Assembly (NCBI RefSeq): GCF_900104895.1
Contig: NZ_LT629742.1
Location: forward strand, 3,658,001 to 3,722,000
DNA from: Microterricola viridarii
GTDB taxonomy: Bacteria > Actinomycetota > Actinomycetes > Actinomycetales > Microbacteriaceae
Length of the DNA stretch: 64,000 bases
Direction of reading: 5' to 3'
Notes under the pieces: model-generated
Database searches by the model: none
Seen by the model: the letters and a program-made list of their open reading frames with translations, nothing else
Told to the model about the DNA's origin: nothing
Made by a program: the position numbers and the translations under genes
Shown here: one piece after another, positions 18,176-26,651 of the stretch
Layout of the letters: each line of letters begins with the position of its first letter
Numbering within the stretch: the stretch's first letter is position 1

Positions 18176-18522
18176 TGTTCGGCGTCTACGTGGGCGGCTT
18201 TCTGTTCATTCTTGCGGGAACGCTGGCTTACACCGGCCGCTGGAAGGGGTGGGCGTTTGCCCGACCCGTCCTCAGCTACGGGATCGGCTTCGGCTGCCTC
18301 TACATGGGTATCGCCGTGGTGCTGGGCTGGACGGCCGCAACCGTGTTGCCCGATTCGATGAACATCCTCTTCATCATCCTGGTCAGCATCTCTGGCGCTC
18401 TCGTATTGCTCACACTGATTTCGCAGTGGTGGCTGCCCCGATTCCTGCAGCCCCGGTGGTTTCGCGAACTTCGTGCCGAGCAGCACCGCACCTACGGCCC
18501 GGGATGGGGCCGCAAGGCATAA
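18175..18522 (+). CDS. Small multi-pass membrane protein, partner of the glycine-zipper protein
   Basis: The 115-residue protein has about three hydrophobic helices (residues 3-20, 33-54, 61-84) and a basic, Trp/Arg-rich C-terminal tail (FLQPRWFRELRAEQHR). ATG 18175 shares its first base with the upstream stop codon; an in-frame GTG at 18172 is less likely. The family is not recognised. Tight coupling to the glycine-zipper gene suggests that the two act together in the membrane. Confidence 0.65.
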   Translation: MFGVYVGGFLFILAGTLAYTGRWKGWAFARPVLSYGIGFGCLYMGIAVVLGWTAATVLPDSMNILFIILVSISGALVLLTLISQWWLPRFLQPRWFRELRAEQHRTYGPGWGRKA

Positions 18523-18618
18523 GCGCCGCAGAGGCTCAACCCGCGCAGATCGAGAAACACGAGTCTGCTCCTGAGCGCGGCGGCAGCGGTTCCGGCATCC
18601 GCCGCCGCCCGCACAGCC

Positions 18619-18688
18619 CTCGCGGCCCCCGTTGTGTCTCGCGGCCCCCGACATAACGAGGGCCGCGAGGCACAACGGGGGCCGCGAG
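18619..18688. repeat. Long palindrome, copy 1 of a three-member family
   Basis: Arms of 29 bases (18619-18647 and 18660-18688) pair throughout, with a single T-G wobble, around the loop CCGACATAACGA. Each arm holds the core CTCGCGGCCC twice, around GTTGTG. It lies between convergent genes, where a two-way terminator would fit. Copies 2 and 3 are at 25322 and 26652. Confidence 0.85.
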
Positions 18689-18806
18689 CGACACGACACG
18701 TGCGACACGAGCGCACCGCGCCAACGCTCCGGGCCGGCTCGCTACGCCAGGGCGCCAGGCCGGTGCGCGAGGCCGCGGCGCCACGCAGGCACGCCGGGCC
18801 GGCGCG

Positions 18807-19832
18807 CTACGCCAGGGCGCGCGGCGGCGCCGTGCTCTCGCGCTCGATCAGCTCGGGCACCCGCTGCAGCTGCGACGGCGACTCGTCGTCGCGCAGCGCG
18901 GCGAGCACCGCGGCCATCGTGTCGCGACCGAGGGACTCGAAGTCCTGCCGGATCGTGGTGAGCGGCGGCGCGAAGTACCCGGACTCGGGGATGTCGTCGA
19001 AGCCGATCACGCTGACGTCGGCCGGCACGCTGAGGCCCGCGGCCGAAAGCGCGTGGTACAGGCCCAGCGCCATCTGGTCATTGCCGACGAACACGGCCGT
19101 GAAGCCGCCCTGCGCCGCCAGCTCGGCGCCGATGCGGTAGCCGCTGGCGGGGCTCCAGTCCCCCGAGGGCAGCTCGTGCACCCTCAACTGGTTCTCGGCC
19201 AGCACGTCGCGCCAGGCACGGTGCCGCTCGACGGCATCCAGCGCCGCCATGGGCCCGGCGATGTGCCGGATCTCGCGGTGGCCGAGCGCGATGAGCCGCT
19301 CGACGGCGATGCGCGCGCCCCGGTACTGGTCCAGCGAGACGCGGTGGAAGCCGCCGCTGCCCTGCGCGGCGATGGCGATGAGCGGAACCCCGAGCTCGAG
19401 CTCGTTCACCGACTCCACGGCGGCCCGGTCGGTGGCGATGAGCACGATCGCCTCGACGTTTTGCCGCAGCAGCATCTCGACGGCGGCGCGCATGGTGGCG
19501 GCATCCGTCGTGAGCATGCTCGCCATGCTCACCGCGTAGCGCGCCTCTCTGGCGGCCTCGTTGAAGTGCAGCGCGGTGCTCGACGGGCCGTAGTCGGGCG
19601 TGCCGACGGTGATCAGCCCGAGGGTGCGCGAGCGCCGCGTGACCAGGGCGCGCGCCGCCGGCGACGGCACGTAGCGCAGCTGCTTGATCGCCTGCTCGAC
19701 CCGCAGCCGGGTCGCCGGGCGCACGTTCGGCAGGTCGTTGAGCACGCGCGACACCGTCTGGTGCGAAACACCGGCCAGGCGCGCCACATCGAAGATGTTG
19801 GCGGCGCGCGCCTTCTCGTCGTCCATGCTCAC
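18807..19832 (-). CDS. LacI-family regulator of the galactofuranose-type importer
   Basis: The 341-residue LacI/GalR protein has a helix-turn-helix FDVARLAGVSHQTVSRVLN, a hinge helix SPAARALVTRRS, and a periplasmic-binding-protein-like ligand domain (about 60-330) with SVIGFDDIPESGYFAPPLTTIRQDF. It lies just downstream of ytfQ-ytfR-ytfT-yjfF on the same strand. TGTGAGCGCTCACA-type operators in front of ytfQ are its probable targets. GTG 19832 has AGGAG 11 bases upstream; GTG 19868 and ATG 19826 are alternatives. The recognition helix is identical to that of the second LacI protein (32204-33367). Confidence 0.88.
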   Translation of the reverse strand: MSMDDEKARAANIFDVARLAGVSHQTVSRVLNDLPNVRPATRLRVEQAIKQLRYVPSPAARALVTRRSRTLGLITVGTPDYGPSSTALHFNEAAREARYAVSMASMLTTDAATMRAAVEMLLRQNVEAIVLIATDRAAVESVNELELGVPLIAIAAQGSGGFHRVSLDQYRGARIAVERLIALGHREIRHIAGPMAALDAVERHRAWRDVLAENQLRVHELPSGDWSPASGYRIGAELAAQGGFTAVFVGNDQMALGLYHALSAAGLSVPADVSVIGFDDIPESGYFAPPLTTIRQDFESLGRDTMAAVLAALRDDESPSQLQRVPELIERESTAPPRALA

Positions 19833-19967
19833 CGGCTTGGGTGCTCCTGCTTCACGTGCGTCGTGCACATCATTGTCGCTCTCATTATGTCGTCACCGGC
19901 CAGTGCCGCCGCACACAGCGCTCGCCGCACGGTCGCCCGCCCGGGCGGAACGACCGTGCCGCGGGGG

Positions 19968-21083
19968 CTATCGCCGTTTCGCCGTGAGCACCTTCTGCAG
20001 AATGATGAACACCAGCAGCAGCCCGCCGATGAAGATCTTGGTCCACCAGGAGCTCAACGTGCCCTCGAAGGTGATGATCGTCTGGATGATGCCGAGCACC
20101 AGCACGCCGAGCACCGAGCCGAGCACGAAGCCGTAGCCGCCGGTCAGCAGCGTGCCGCCGATCACCACCGCGGCGATGGCGTCGAGCTCGGTGCCGACGG
20201 CCGTCAGGCTGTAGCCCGAGAGCGTGTAGAAGGTGAACAGCACGCCGGCGATGCCGGAGCAGAGGCCGCTGATCACGTAGACGAGCACCTTGGTGCGCGC
20301 CGTCGGCAGGCCCATCAGCATGCCCGATTGCTCGCTGCCGCCGAGGGCGTACACGGTGCGCCCGAAGCGGGTGTACTGCAGCACCCAGACGGCGGCCAGC
20401 ACGACGACGAGCGCGATGATCACGCTGGGCGTGATGCTCAGCCCGCCGCCGAGCGGGATCCGGGTCTGCGCGAAGCTGACGAAGAAGGGGTCGACGATCG
20501 AGATCGAGTCCTTGCTGATCACGTAGCAGAGGCCGCGTGCCAGGAACATGGCGGCCAGCGTCGCGATGAACGGCTGCACCTCGAACACGTGGATCATCAG
20601 CCCGACGAGCAGCCCGAGCAGCGAGGTGAGCACCAGGATCAGCGGGATCACGACGCCGGGCGGCCATCCGCCCTGCAGCAGGCTGGCGGCGATCATGGTC
20701 GACATCGCCACCACGGCCCCGACCGAGAGGTCGATGCCGCCCGTGATGATCACGAACGTCATCCCCACGGCGAGCACGATCAGATAGGCGTTGTCGACAA
20801 ACAGGTTGAGCAGCACCTGGCCAGAGAAGAAGCCGTTGTAGCGCAGCCCGCCGGCCACGAAGACCGCGATGAACAGCAGCAGCGTCACCAGCACGGGGCC
20901 GTACTTCGGGCTGCTGAAGGTGTGTCGGATGCCGGAGAGCACCCGCGTCAGCGTGCTCGGCGCGTCCACGCCCGAGCCGGCCGGCGACGGCCGGAAGCCG
21001 GGCCCGGTCGCCCGCCGCGGCGCACGCCGGTTCGGAGGCTGAACCGCGGGCTCTGCGGTCTTCTCTGGAGCGAGGCCGGTCAT
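19968..21083 (-). CDS. yjfF: Sugar ABC permease, YjfF-like (galactofuranose importer)
   Basis: The 371-residue inner-membrane permease of the RbsC/BPD_transp_2 family has about nine to ten helices and the cytoplasmic coupling region GGSEQSGMLMGLPTARTKV. The first 55 residues are a Pro/Arg-rich tail that is longer than usual. ATG 21083 overlaps the ytfT stop by four bases (ATGA). With YtfT it forms the heterodimeric channel. Gene order and relatedness fit the YtfQRT-YjfF system, but the true sugar could be another furanose. Confidence 0.85.
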   Translation of the reverse strand: MTGLAPEKTAEPAVQPPNRRAPRRATGPGFRPSPAGSGVDAPSTLTRVLSGIRHTFSSPKYGPVLVTLLLFIAVFVAGGLRYNGFFSGQVLLNLFVDNAYLIVLAVGMTFVIITGGIDLSVGAVVAMSTMIAASLLQGGWPPGVVIPLILVLTSLLGLLVGLMIHVFEVQPFIATLAAMFLARGLCYVISKDSISIVDPFFVSFAQTRIPLGGGLSITPSVIIALVVVLAAVWVLQYTRFGRTVYALGGSEQSGMLMGLPTARTKVLVYVISGLCSGIAGVLFTFYTLSGYSLTAVGTELDAIAAVVIGGTLLTGGYGFVLGSVLGVLVLGIIQTIITFEGTLSSWWTKIFIGGLLLVFIILQKVLTAKRR

Positions 21084-22126
21084 GCCGCCATCTCCTTTCC
21101 GGCCGTGCGCAGCGCGGCCGTTCGTCGCCAGGAGGCGAATGCCGCCGTGGTGGCCGGCGACTGCAGCAGGCAGACCACGGTGACCACGGCCGCCTTGAAC
21201 ACCATGGTGGCGATCGGCGGGATGCCGACCGTGTAGACGGTGGTGACGAGGGTCTGGATCACGAGCGCCCCGACGAGCGTCCCGGTGAGCGAGTAGCGCC
21301 CGCCCATCAGCGACGTGCCGCCGATGACGACGGCGAGGATCGCGTCCAGCTCGATGAAGAGGCCGGTGTTGTTGGCATCCGCCGCCGTCTGGTTGGCGGT
21401 GAGGATGATTCCGGCGATCGCCGCGCAGAAGGCGCAGAAGGTGTAGACCGCGAACAGCAGCCCGCGCGCCCGCACGCCCGCCTGGCGGCTGGCCTCCGGG
21501 TTGATGCCGACCGACTCGATCATCAGCCCGAGCGCGGTGCGCCGGGTGATCAGGGCGGCCACCGCGAAGACGACGGCGGCGATGACGACCGCGATCGGCA
21601 CCCCGACCCAGAAGCCCGAGCCGATCGCCTTGAACGGCGGGCTGTTCACCGTGAGGATCTGCCCCTCGGTGATGAGCATCGCCACCCCGCGCCCCGCCGT
21701 CATCAGGATGAGGGTCGCGATGATCGGCTGGATGCCGAGCACCGCCACCAGGAAGCCGTTCCACACGCCGAGCAGCAGCGAGATGCCCACGGCGACGGCA
21801 ATCGCCACGGCCACGGTCGCCGGGTTGGACGGGTCGGAGGAGCCGAGCAGGATGGAGCAGGCCACCGCGCCGGCGATGGCGCAGATCGCGCCGACCGAGA
21901 GGTCGATGCCCCGGGTGGCGATGACGAGCGTCATGCCGATGGCGATGATCAGCATGGGGGCGCCGTTGCGCAGGATGTCGATCAGGCTGCCGAAGAGGTG
22001 GCCGTCTTTGATCGTGATCGCGAAGAAGCCGGGGAAGGCGACCAGGTTGATCGCGAACAGCGCGAGCAGCATGACGACCGGCCAGAACAGCCGGTTGGCG
22101 GCAAGCTTGCCGATGGTGGCGTTCAC
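21080..22126 (-). CDS. ytfT: Sugar ABC permease, YtfT-like
   Basis: The 348-residue permease partner of YjfF has about ten helices, with the family stretches IIAIGMTLVIATRGIDLSVG and ESVGINPEASRQAGVRAR (the ATPase-contact loop). GTG 22126 overlaps the ytfR stop by four bases (GTGA), so ytfR, ytfT and yjfF are coupled. Having two different permease genes rather than one is a mark of the YtfT/YjfF type. Confidence 0.85.
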   Translation of the reverse strand: MNATIGKLAANRLFWPVVMLLALFAINLVAFPGFFAITIKDGHLFGSLIDILRNGAPMLIIAIGMTLVIATRGIDLSVGAICAIAGAVACSILLGSSDPSNPATVAVAIAVAVGISLLLGVWNGFLVAVLGIQPIIATLILMTAGRGVAMLITEGQILTVNSPPFKAIGSGFWVGVPIAVVIAAVVFAVAALITRRTALGLMIESVGINPEASRQAGVRARGLLFAVYTFCAFCAAIAGIILTANQTAADANNTGLFIELDAILAVVIGGTSLMGGRYSLTGTLVGALVIQTLVTTVYTVGIPPIATMVFKAAVVTVVCLLQSPATTAAFASWRRTAALRTAGKEMAA

Positions 22127-23790
22127 GGGGTACCTCCGGGGGTGTTCTGGTCTGGTGCAGTCGGGGCGGGGGCGTTCGGGGAAGGGACGCTCTGGGCCGG
22201 TGCGCTCTGGGCCGGGCCGGCGTCCACGAGCACCGCCTCGACGGAGGAGTTGGCGGACGCGGAGTCCGAGCCGTCGGCGATGAGCGCGAGCAGCGACTCG
22301 ACGGTGAGGTCGTCGTTCTCGATGTCGGCGACGAGCTGGCGGTCGCGCATCACGGCGACCCGGTTGCTGAGCCGCAGCACCTCCTCCAGCTCGGCCGAGA
22401 TGAACACGACGCTCATGCCGTTCTCGGCCAGGGAGTAGACGAGTTTCTGGATCTCGGCCTTGGCCCCGATGTCGATGCCGCGGGTGGGCTCGTCGAGGAT
22501 CAGCAGCCGGGGCGCGATCGCCAGCCAGCGGGCCAACAGCACCTTCTGCTGGTTTCCGCCGGAGAGGTTGCGCACGAGGGCGTCCGGGTTGGCCGGCCGG
22601 ATGTTGAGCGCCTTGATGTAGCTCTCGGCGAGCTCGTCCTGGCGCTTGCGCGGGATCGGGCGGAACCAGCCGCGATCCGCCTGCAGCGCCAACACGATGT
22701 TGTCGCGCACGGTGAGGTCGGCGACGATGCCCTCCTCGCGGCGATTCTCCGAGGAGTAGGCGATGCCATGGCTGAGCGCCTGGCGGGGTGTGCGCAGTTT
22801 GACGGGCTTGCCCGAGATCGTGAGCTCGCCGGCATCCGCCCGGTCAATGCCGCCGAGCAGGCGGGCGATCTCGGTGCGCCCGGAGCCGAGCAGGCCGGCC
22901 AGGCCCACGACCTCGCCCTCGCCGATCGGCAGGCTGAGCGGCTCGACCGAGCCGGCGCGGCCCAGCTGCGAGGCGCGCACGAAGACGACCTCGTCGTTGT
23001 CGACGCTGCTCGCGGTGCTGGCGGTGTGCGTGCGCTTGTCGAGGTCGTCGAGGGCGGTGAGCTCCTTGCCGATCATCTTCTGCACGAGGTCGATGCGCAG
23101 GATCTCCTCGGTGAGGTACTCGCCGACGAGTGCGCCGTTGCGCAGCACCGTGAGGCGGTCGGAGATGCCGTAGACCTGGTCGAGGAAGTGCGAGACGAAG
23201 AGGATGGCGACGCCGTCGGCCTTGAGCGAGCGGATGACGCGGAACAGCTCGGCCACCTCGTCGGCGTCGAGGCTCGAGGTCGGCTCGTCGAGGATCAGCA
23301 CCTTGGCCTGGACGTCGACGGCGCGCGCGATGGCGACGAGCTGCTGCACGGCGAGCGAGTGCTCGTTGAGCAGGGAGTTGGGGTCGATGTCGAGGTGCAG
23401 GCCGGCGAGCAGCTCGGTGGAGCGTGCCCGCATCGCCTTCCAGTCGATGCCGCGCCAGGTGCGCGGCTCGCGTCCGAGCATGATGTTCTCGGCGACGGTG
23501 AGATTGCCGAGCAGGTTCACCTCTTGGTAGACCGTGCTGATGCCGGCGGCCTGCGCGGCGGCGGGGCCGGAGAACGAGACCTGCTCGCCGGCCAGCGTGA
23601 TCACGCCGCTGTCGATGCCGTAGACGCCGGTGAGCGCCTTGATCAGCGTGGACTTGCCCGCGCCGTTCTCCCCCATCAGCGAGTGGACCTCGCCGGGGAA
23701 CATCCGGAAACTCACCTTGTCGAGGGCTTTGACTCCGGGGAATGAGATCGAGATGTCGGTCATGTCGACCACGGGCGCTGCGCCTGTCAT
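22123..23790 (-). CDS. ytfR: Sugar ABC ATP-binding protein with two nucleotide-binding domains, YtfR-like
   Basis: The 555-residue duplicated ATPase energises the importer. Domain 1 (about 10-245) has Walker [10 protein letters not shown], the helper motif EHSLAVQQLVAIARA and Walker [13 protein letters not shown]. Domain 2 (about 275-520) has the degenerate GLLGSGRTE loop, [14 protein letters not shown] and [13 protein letters not shown] low-complexity Ala/Pro/Ser tail ends the protein. The start is ATG 23790, behind GAGAGGA; the frame extends upstream through a duplicated 20-mer that is probably leader. Confidence 0.88.
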   Translation of the reverse strand: MTGAAPVVDMTDISISFPGVKALDKVSFRMFPGEVHSLMGENGAGKSTLIKALTGVYGIDSGVITLAGEQVSFSGPAAAQAAGISTVYQEVNLLGNLTVAENIMLGREPRTWRGIDWKAMRARSTELLAGLHLDIDPNSLLNEHSLAVQQLVAIARAVDVQAKVLILDEPTSSLDADEVAELFRVIRSLKADGVAILFVSHFLDQVYGISDRLTVLRNGALVGEYLTEEILRIDLVQKMIGKELTALDDLDKRTHTASTASSVDNDEVVFVRASQLGRAGSVEPLSLPIGEGEVVGLAGLLGSGRTEIARLLGGIDRADAGELTISGKPVKLRTPRQALSHGIAYSSENRREEGIVADLTVRDNIVLALQADRGWFRPIPRKRQDELAESYIKALNIRPANPDALVRNLSGGNQQKVLLARWLAIAPRLLILDEPTRGIDIGAKAEIQKLVYSLAENGMSVVFISAELEEVLRLSNRVAVMRDRQLVADIENDDLTVESLLALIADGSDSASANSSVEAVLVDAGPAQSAPAQSVPSPNAPAPTAPDQNTPGGTP

Positions 23791-23800
23791 GCTCGGTCCT

Positions 23801-23840
23801 CTCTTCATTGAGGGTGGCCACTCTTCATTGAGGGTGGTGG
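23801..23840 (-). repeat. Twenty-base direct duplication in the ytfR leader
   Basis: CTCTTCATTGAGGGTGGCCA is repeated immediately (second copy with two changes at its end). On the transcribed strand each copy reads ATGAAGAG just upstream of the ytfR ribosome site, so the duplication gives two extra upstream ATGs in the ytfR frame. Confidence 0.85.
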
Positions 23841-24002
23841 GTGCGGATGCCGCTGCGGCGGGGTTCGGGTGCGCGGCTGCTTCGCCGCGCACCCGCTCCG
23901 CGTGGGTGCTGCCAGTGGTGCTGGTGCTGGTGGTGCTGGCGTGTGCGGTGCTTCAGCTTGGCAGGCGCTGGGCCTGCGGCATCCGCAGCGACATGCCGGT
24001 TT

Positions 24003-24036
24003 GTGCGTGCCGCCACGAATCCCTGGCGGCACGCAC
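24003..24036 (-). terminator. Hairpin between ytfQ and ytfR
   Basis: A perfect 12-bp stem (GTGCGTGCCGCC / GGCGGCACGCAC) with a 10-base loop lies nine bases past the ytfQ stop. There is no T run, so partial termination or 3-prime protection of the ytfQ message is more likely than full termination. It would give more binding protein than permease. Confidence 0.6.
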
Positions 24037-24044
24037 CCAGCCGG

Positions 24045-25037
24045 CTAGTACTGGCGCGTCGGCAGGGCCTCGATGGCCTGCTCCTGGGTGAAGGTCGTCT
24101 CCTCGGTGACGATGCGCTTCTCCGGGGTCTCGCCGTTGTTGATCTGCTTCACAACCTCGATGAGCTGCTTGCCGAGCAGCGGCGAGCACTCCACGATGAA
24201 GTTGATCTTGCCGTCGGCGAGTGCCTGCATGCCGTCCTTGACCGCGTCGACCGTGACGATCTTGATGTCCTTGCCCGGGACGAGACCGGCGGCCTCAATC
24301 GCCTCGATCGCGCCGAGACCCATGTCGTCGTTGTGCGCGTAGATCAGGTTGACGCCGGGGTTGGCCTTGAGCAGCGCCTCGGTCACCTGCTTGCCGCCGG
24401 CACGCGTGAAGTCACCGGTCTGCGAGGCGACGACCTCGAACTTGGGGTCGGACTTGATGGCCTCGGCGAAGCCCTCTGCGCGGTCGATGGCGGGCGCGGC
24501 GCCCGTCGTGCCCTCGAGCTGGATGATCTTGACCGGCTCGGTCTGGTCCTTGTACTCCTCGAGCACCCACTCGCCGGCCTTCTGGCCCTCGAGCACGAAG
24601 TCGGAGCCGAGGAAGGTGACGTAGAGCGAGTCGTCCGAGGAGTCGACCGCGCGGTCGGTCAGCACGACGGGGATGCCGGCATCCTTCGCCTCGTTGAGCA
24701 CGGCGTCCCAGCCGGTCTCGACGACGGGCGAGAAGGCGATGACGTCGACCTTCTGCTGGATGTACGAGCGGATCGCCTTGATCTGGTTCTCCTGCTTCTG
24801 CTGGGCGTCGGAGAACTTGAGCTGGATTCCGGCTTCCTTGAACGAGTCCTGGATGTCCTTGGTGTTGGCGGTGCGCCATCCGCTCTCGGCGCCGACCTGG
24901 GCGAAGCCGACCACGAGGTCGCTCTCGGCCTTGGGGCCCGCGGCTGCGGCGTCGCCGCTGCCGGTCGCCGCCGGCGCGCATCCGGCGAGTGCGAGCAGCA
25001 TGGCTCCTGCTGCGAATGCTCCGATGAGTTTCTTCAT
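24045..25037 (-). CDS. ytfQ: Sugar-binding lipoprotein, YtfQ-like (galactofuranose importer)
   Basis: The 330-residue periplasmic-binding-fold protein is tethered through lipobox LALAGC (C20). The mature part has the type-I sugar-binding signatures VVGFAQVGAESGWRTANT, the ligand stretch SPVVETGWDAVLNEAKDAGIPVVLTDR, and HNDDMGLGAIEAI. These match YtfQ-type galactofuranose receptors. It is the first gene of the importer operon, behind a promoter with two LacI-type operators. Substrate assignment rests on family resemblance only. Confidence 0.87.
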   Translation of the reverse strand: MKKLIGAFAAGAMLLALAGCAPAATGSGDAAAAGPKAESDLVVGFAQVGAESGWRTANTKDIQDSFKEAGIQLKFSDAQQKQENQIKAIRSYIQQKVDVIAFSPVVETGWDAVLNEAKDAGIPVVLTDRAVDSSDDSLYVTFLGSDFVLEGQKAGEWVLEEYKDQTEPVKIIQLEGTTGAAPAIDRAEGFAEAIKSDPKFEVVASQTGDFTRAGGKQVTEALLKANPGVNLIYAHNDDMGLGAIEAIEAAGLVPGKDIKIVTVDAVKDGMQALADGKINFIVECSPLLGKQLIEVVKQINNGETPEKRIVTEETTFTQEQAIEALPTRQY

Positions 25038-25122
25038 CTGACTAAACCTCCTTGTTCAGTGCCGGCGGGAATGTGCTGCGTTCTCGGTGCCGGATCGCCA
25101 GTCCGTTCTGGCGATGTCACGA

Positions 25123-25238
25123 TGTTAGCGCTCACATGTGAGCCTTCACAATAGGCAGTTTTCGTTTCGTTACCTCCTAGTTATGCGGATGTCGCGCCGT
25201 CAGCCACCGCAGTGCGCTACGAATTGTGAGCGCTCACT
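25123..25238 (-). promoter_or_regulatory. Pair of LacI-type operators upstream of ytfQ
   Basis: TGTTAGCGCTCACA (25123-25136) and TGTGAGCGCTCACT (25225-25238) each differ from the palindrome TGTGAGCGCTCACA at one base. They start 102 bp apart. The first also overlaps a perfect palindrome, GCTCACATGTGAGC (25130-25143). The pair would suit DNA looping by a tetrameric LacI protein, most likely the one at 18807-19832. Confidence 0.75.
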
Positions 25239-25321
25239 GTTTCTCCGCGTGGCGTGCGCAGCATGCGCGGCCTGCGCGTTCGTGGCGCCCGACTCCCGCC
25301 GCCCCAGGCGCACGCGTCCGC

Positions 25322-25389
25322 TCGTGGCCCTCGTTGTGTCTCGCGGCCCTCGGTATACCCAGGGCCGCGAGACACAACGAGGGCCGCGA
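25322..25389. repeat. Long palindrome, copy 2 of a three-member family
   Basis: Arms of 29 bases (25322-25350 and 25361-25389) pair fully except for one T-G, with loop CGGTATACCC. The core GGCCCTCGTTGTGTCTCGCGG is the same as in copy 1, apart from one base. It lies just beyond the 3-prime end of the AbiEi-like gene and upstream of the ytfQ promoter. Confidence 0.85.
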
Positions 25390-25446
25390 CGCGCATCGCC
25401 GCGGCATCACCGCCCGCATCGCCACCGCGCCAGCGCCGGCCTGCGA

Positions 25447-26529
25447 CTACCCGGCAGCGCGCTCCCCCGGCCGCTGCGCGCTCCGCCGGTGGCGCACCGG
25501 CTGAGCGAGCGGCACGCCCGCCTCCCGCGTGAATCGCAGGAACGCCAGCGGCGGGAGCACGAGGTCCCAGACCCACCTCGTCATCGAACGCAGTTGCGGC
25601 CGCAGCGCGTCCTCGCGCAGTTTCTCTTGGTACACGATCTCGCCCGGGTCCTGCCCGGGCCCGACGACGGCACCGCGGGTGTACTTGAACCTGCCGTCGA
25701 ACTCGCCGGCCTTGCGCACGCCGCGCCAGTAGAAGTCGACGTCGGCCTCGCCCCCATCGGAGCGCTCGAACGTCACCTGCAGCTCCGGGATCTCGAAGCC
25801 GTGCTCCTGGAAGCGCACCCGGGTGAGGCTCTCCCCCACGCTGCCGGCGAGCCCGCTCGCGAACGCGATGGCGAACTCCGCCCGCCGGTACCCCCGCCGT
25901 GGCGCCACGCGTTCCAGCTCGGCGTTCACCCGGTCGCGTACCACCACCTCCGCAGCATCCTGAACCGCTCGCAGCTCGGCGCTCCGCCACGGCACGCCGC
26001 GGGCGGCTGCCACCTCGCCCGCGTCGAGTCGGGCCGCGCGGAACGCGGCGTCGAGCACGGCGAGCGACCGGTCCAACGGCTCCGTCGCGGCGACATCCGC
26101 GAGTGTGCGCTCCAGCGACGTCACGAGGATGCCGCCAATCACAACGATCTCGGCCCACGGTGCGCCGCGGTGCACCGTGACGTGCCGCGAGGACGCCCCA
26201 CCCAACGCGTCTGCGTCGCTCACGTGCACGGTCGACGGCCACTCGCCGATCGTCGGCAGGCCGTGCATCGCCGCCGCGGAGAGGTGCGAGACCACCCAGT
26301 CCCGCTCGGCCAACAGCAGCGTCGCGCGCACAAGCAGGCGGTGCCGCTGCTCGGGCCACAGCGTCGCCCAGACCGCCTCCGTGACGTACACGCTCGGCCT
26401 CACCCGGCGCAGCAGCCCCTGGCGCACACACTGGTTGATCCGGTCGGAGTTCAGGCCGGCCTCGCGCAGTGCGCGCCCGGTGATCAGGCCGTCGCCGAGC
26501 GCACTGAGCAGCTCCAGGGTTTCCGTCAT
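25447..26529 (-). CDS. Orphan AbiEi-like protein with a possible PD-(D/E)XK nuclease-type C-terminus
   Basis: The 360-residue protein opens with a winged-helix-like domain (about 5-50, LLSALGDGLITGRALREAG then LLRRVRPSVYV), as in AbiEi antitoxins. A central domain (about 60-200) includes WVVSHLSAAAMHGLP and TSLERTLADVA, frequent in actinobacterial AbiEi/DUF559 proteins. The C-terminal part has E233, DVDFYW (D263, D265) and E277-F-D-G-R-F-K282, the spacing of a PD-(D/E)XK fold. No AbiEii nucleotidyltransferase is adjacent. It sits alone between two sugar operons, with palindrome copies 2 and 3 on its two sides. ATG 26529 is chosen by homology. Confidence 0.7.
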   Translation of the reverse strand: MTETLELLSALGDGLITGRALREAGLNSDRINQCVRQGLLRRVRPSVYVTEAVWATLWPEQRHRLLVRATLLLAERDWVVSHLSAAAMHGLPTIGEWPSTVHVSDADALGGASSRHVTVHRGAPWAEIVVIGGILVTSLERTLADVAATEPLDRSLAVLDAAFRAARLDAGEVAAARGVPWRSAELRAVQDAAEVVVRDRVNAELERVAPRRGYRRAEFAIAFASGLAGSVGESLTRVRFQEHGFEIPELQVTFERSDGGEADVDFYWRGVRKAGEFDGRFKYTRGAVVGPGQDPGEIVYQEKLREDALRPQLRSMTRWVWDLVLPPLAFLRFTREAGVPLAQPVRHRRSAQRPGERAAG

Positions 26530-26651
26530 GCTGCCACGCTTCCGGATTCCGAAGCCGGCGGCATCCGCCCGCTGCCCGCCTGTGCACAACAGCTCCCGAA
26601 GCACCCCTGTGCAGAACTCGCGCCCCACCGACTCGATGCGCCGGCCGCGCT

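Noticed and set aside
21084-21764. Long N-terminal extension of the YjfF-like permease
   Set aside because: The extra frame lies antiparallel in phase with ytfT and is Arg/Gly-rich; ATG 21083 overlapping the ytfT stop is the sensible start.
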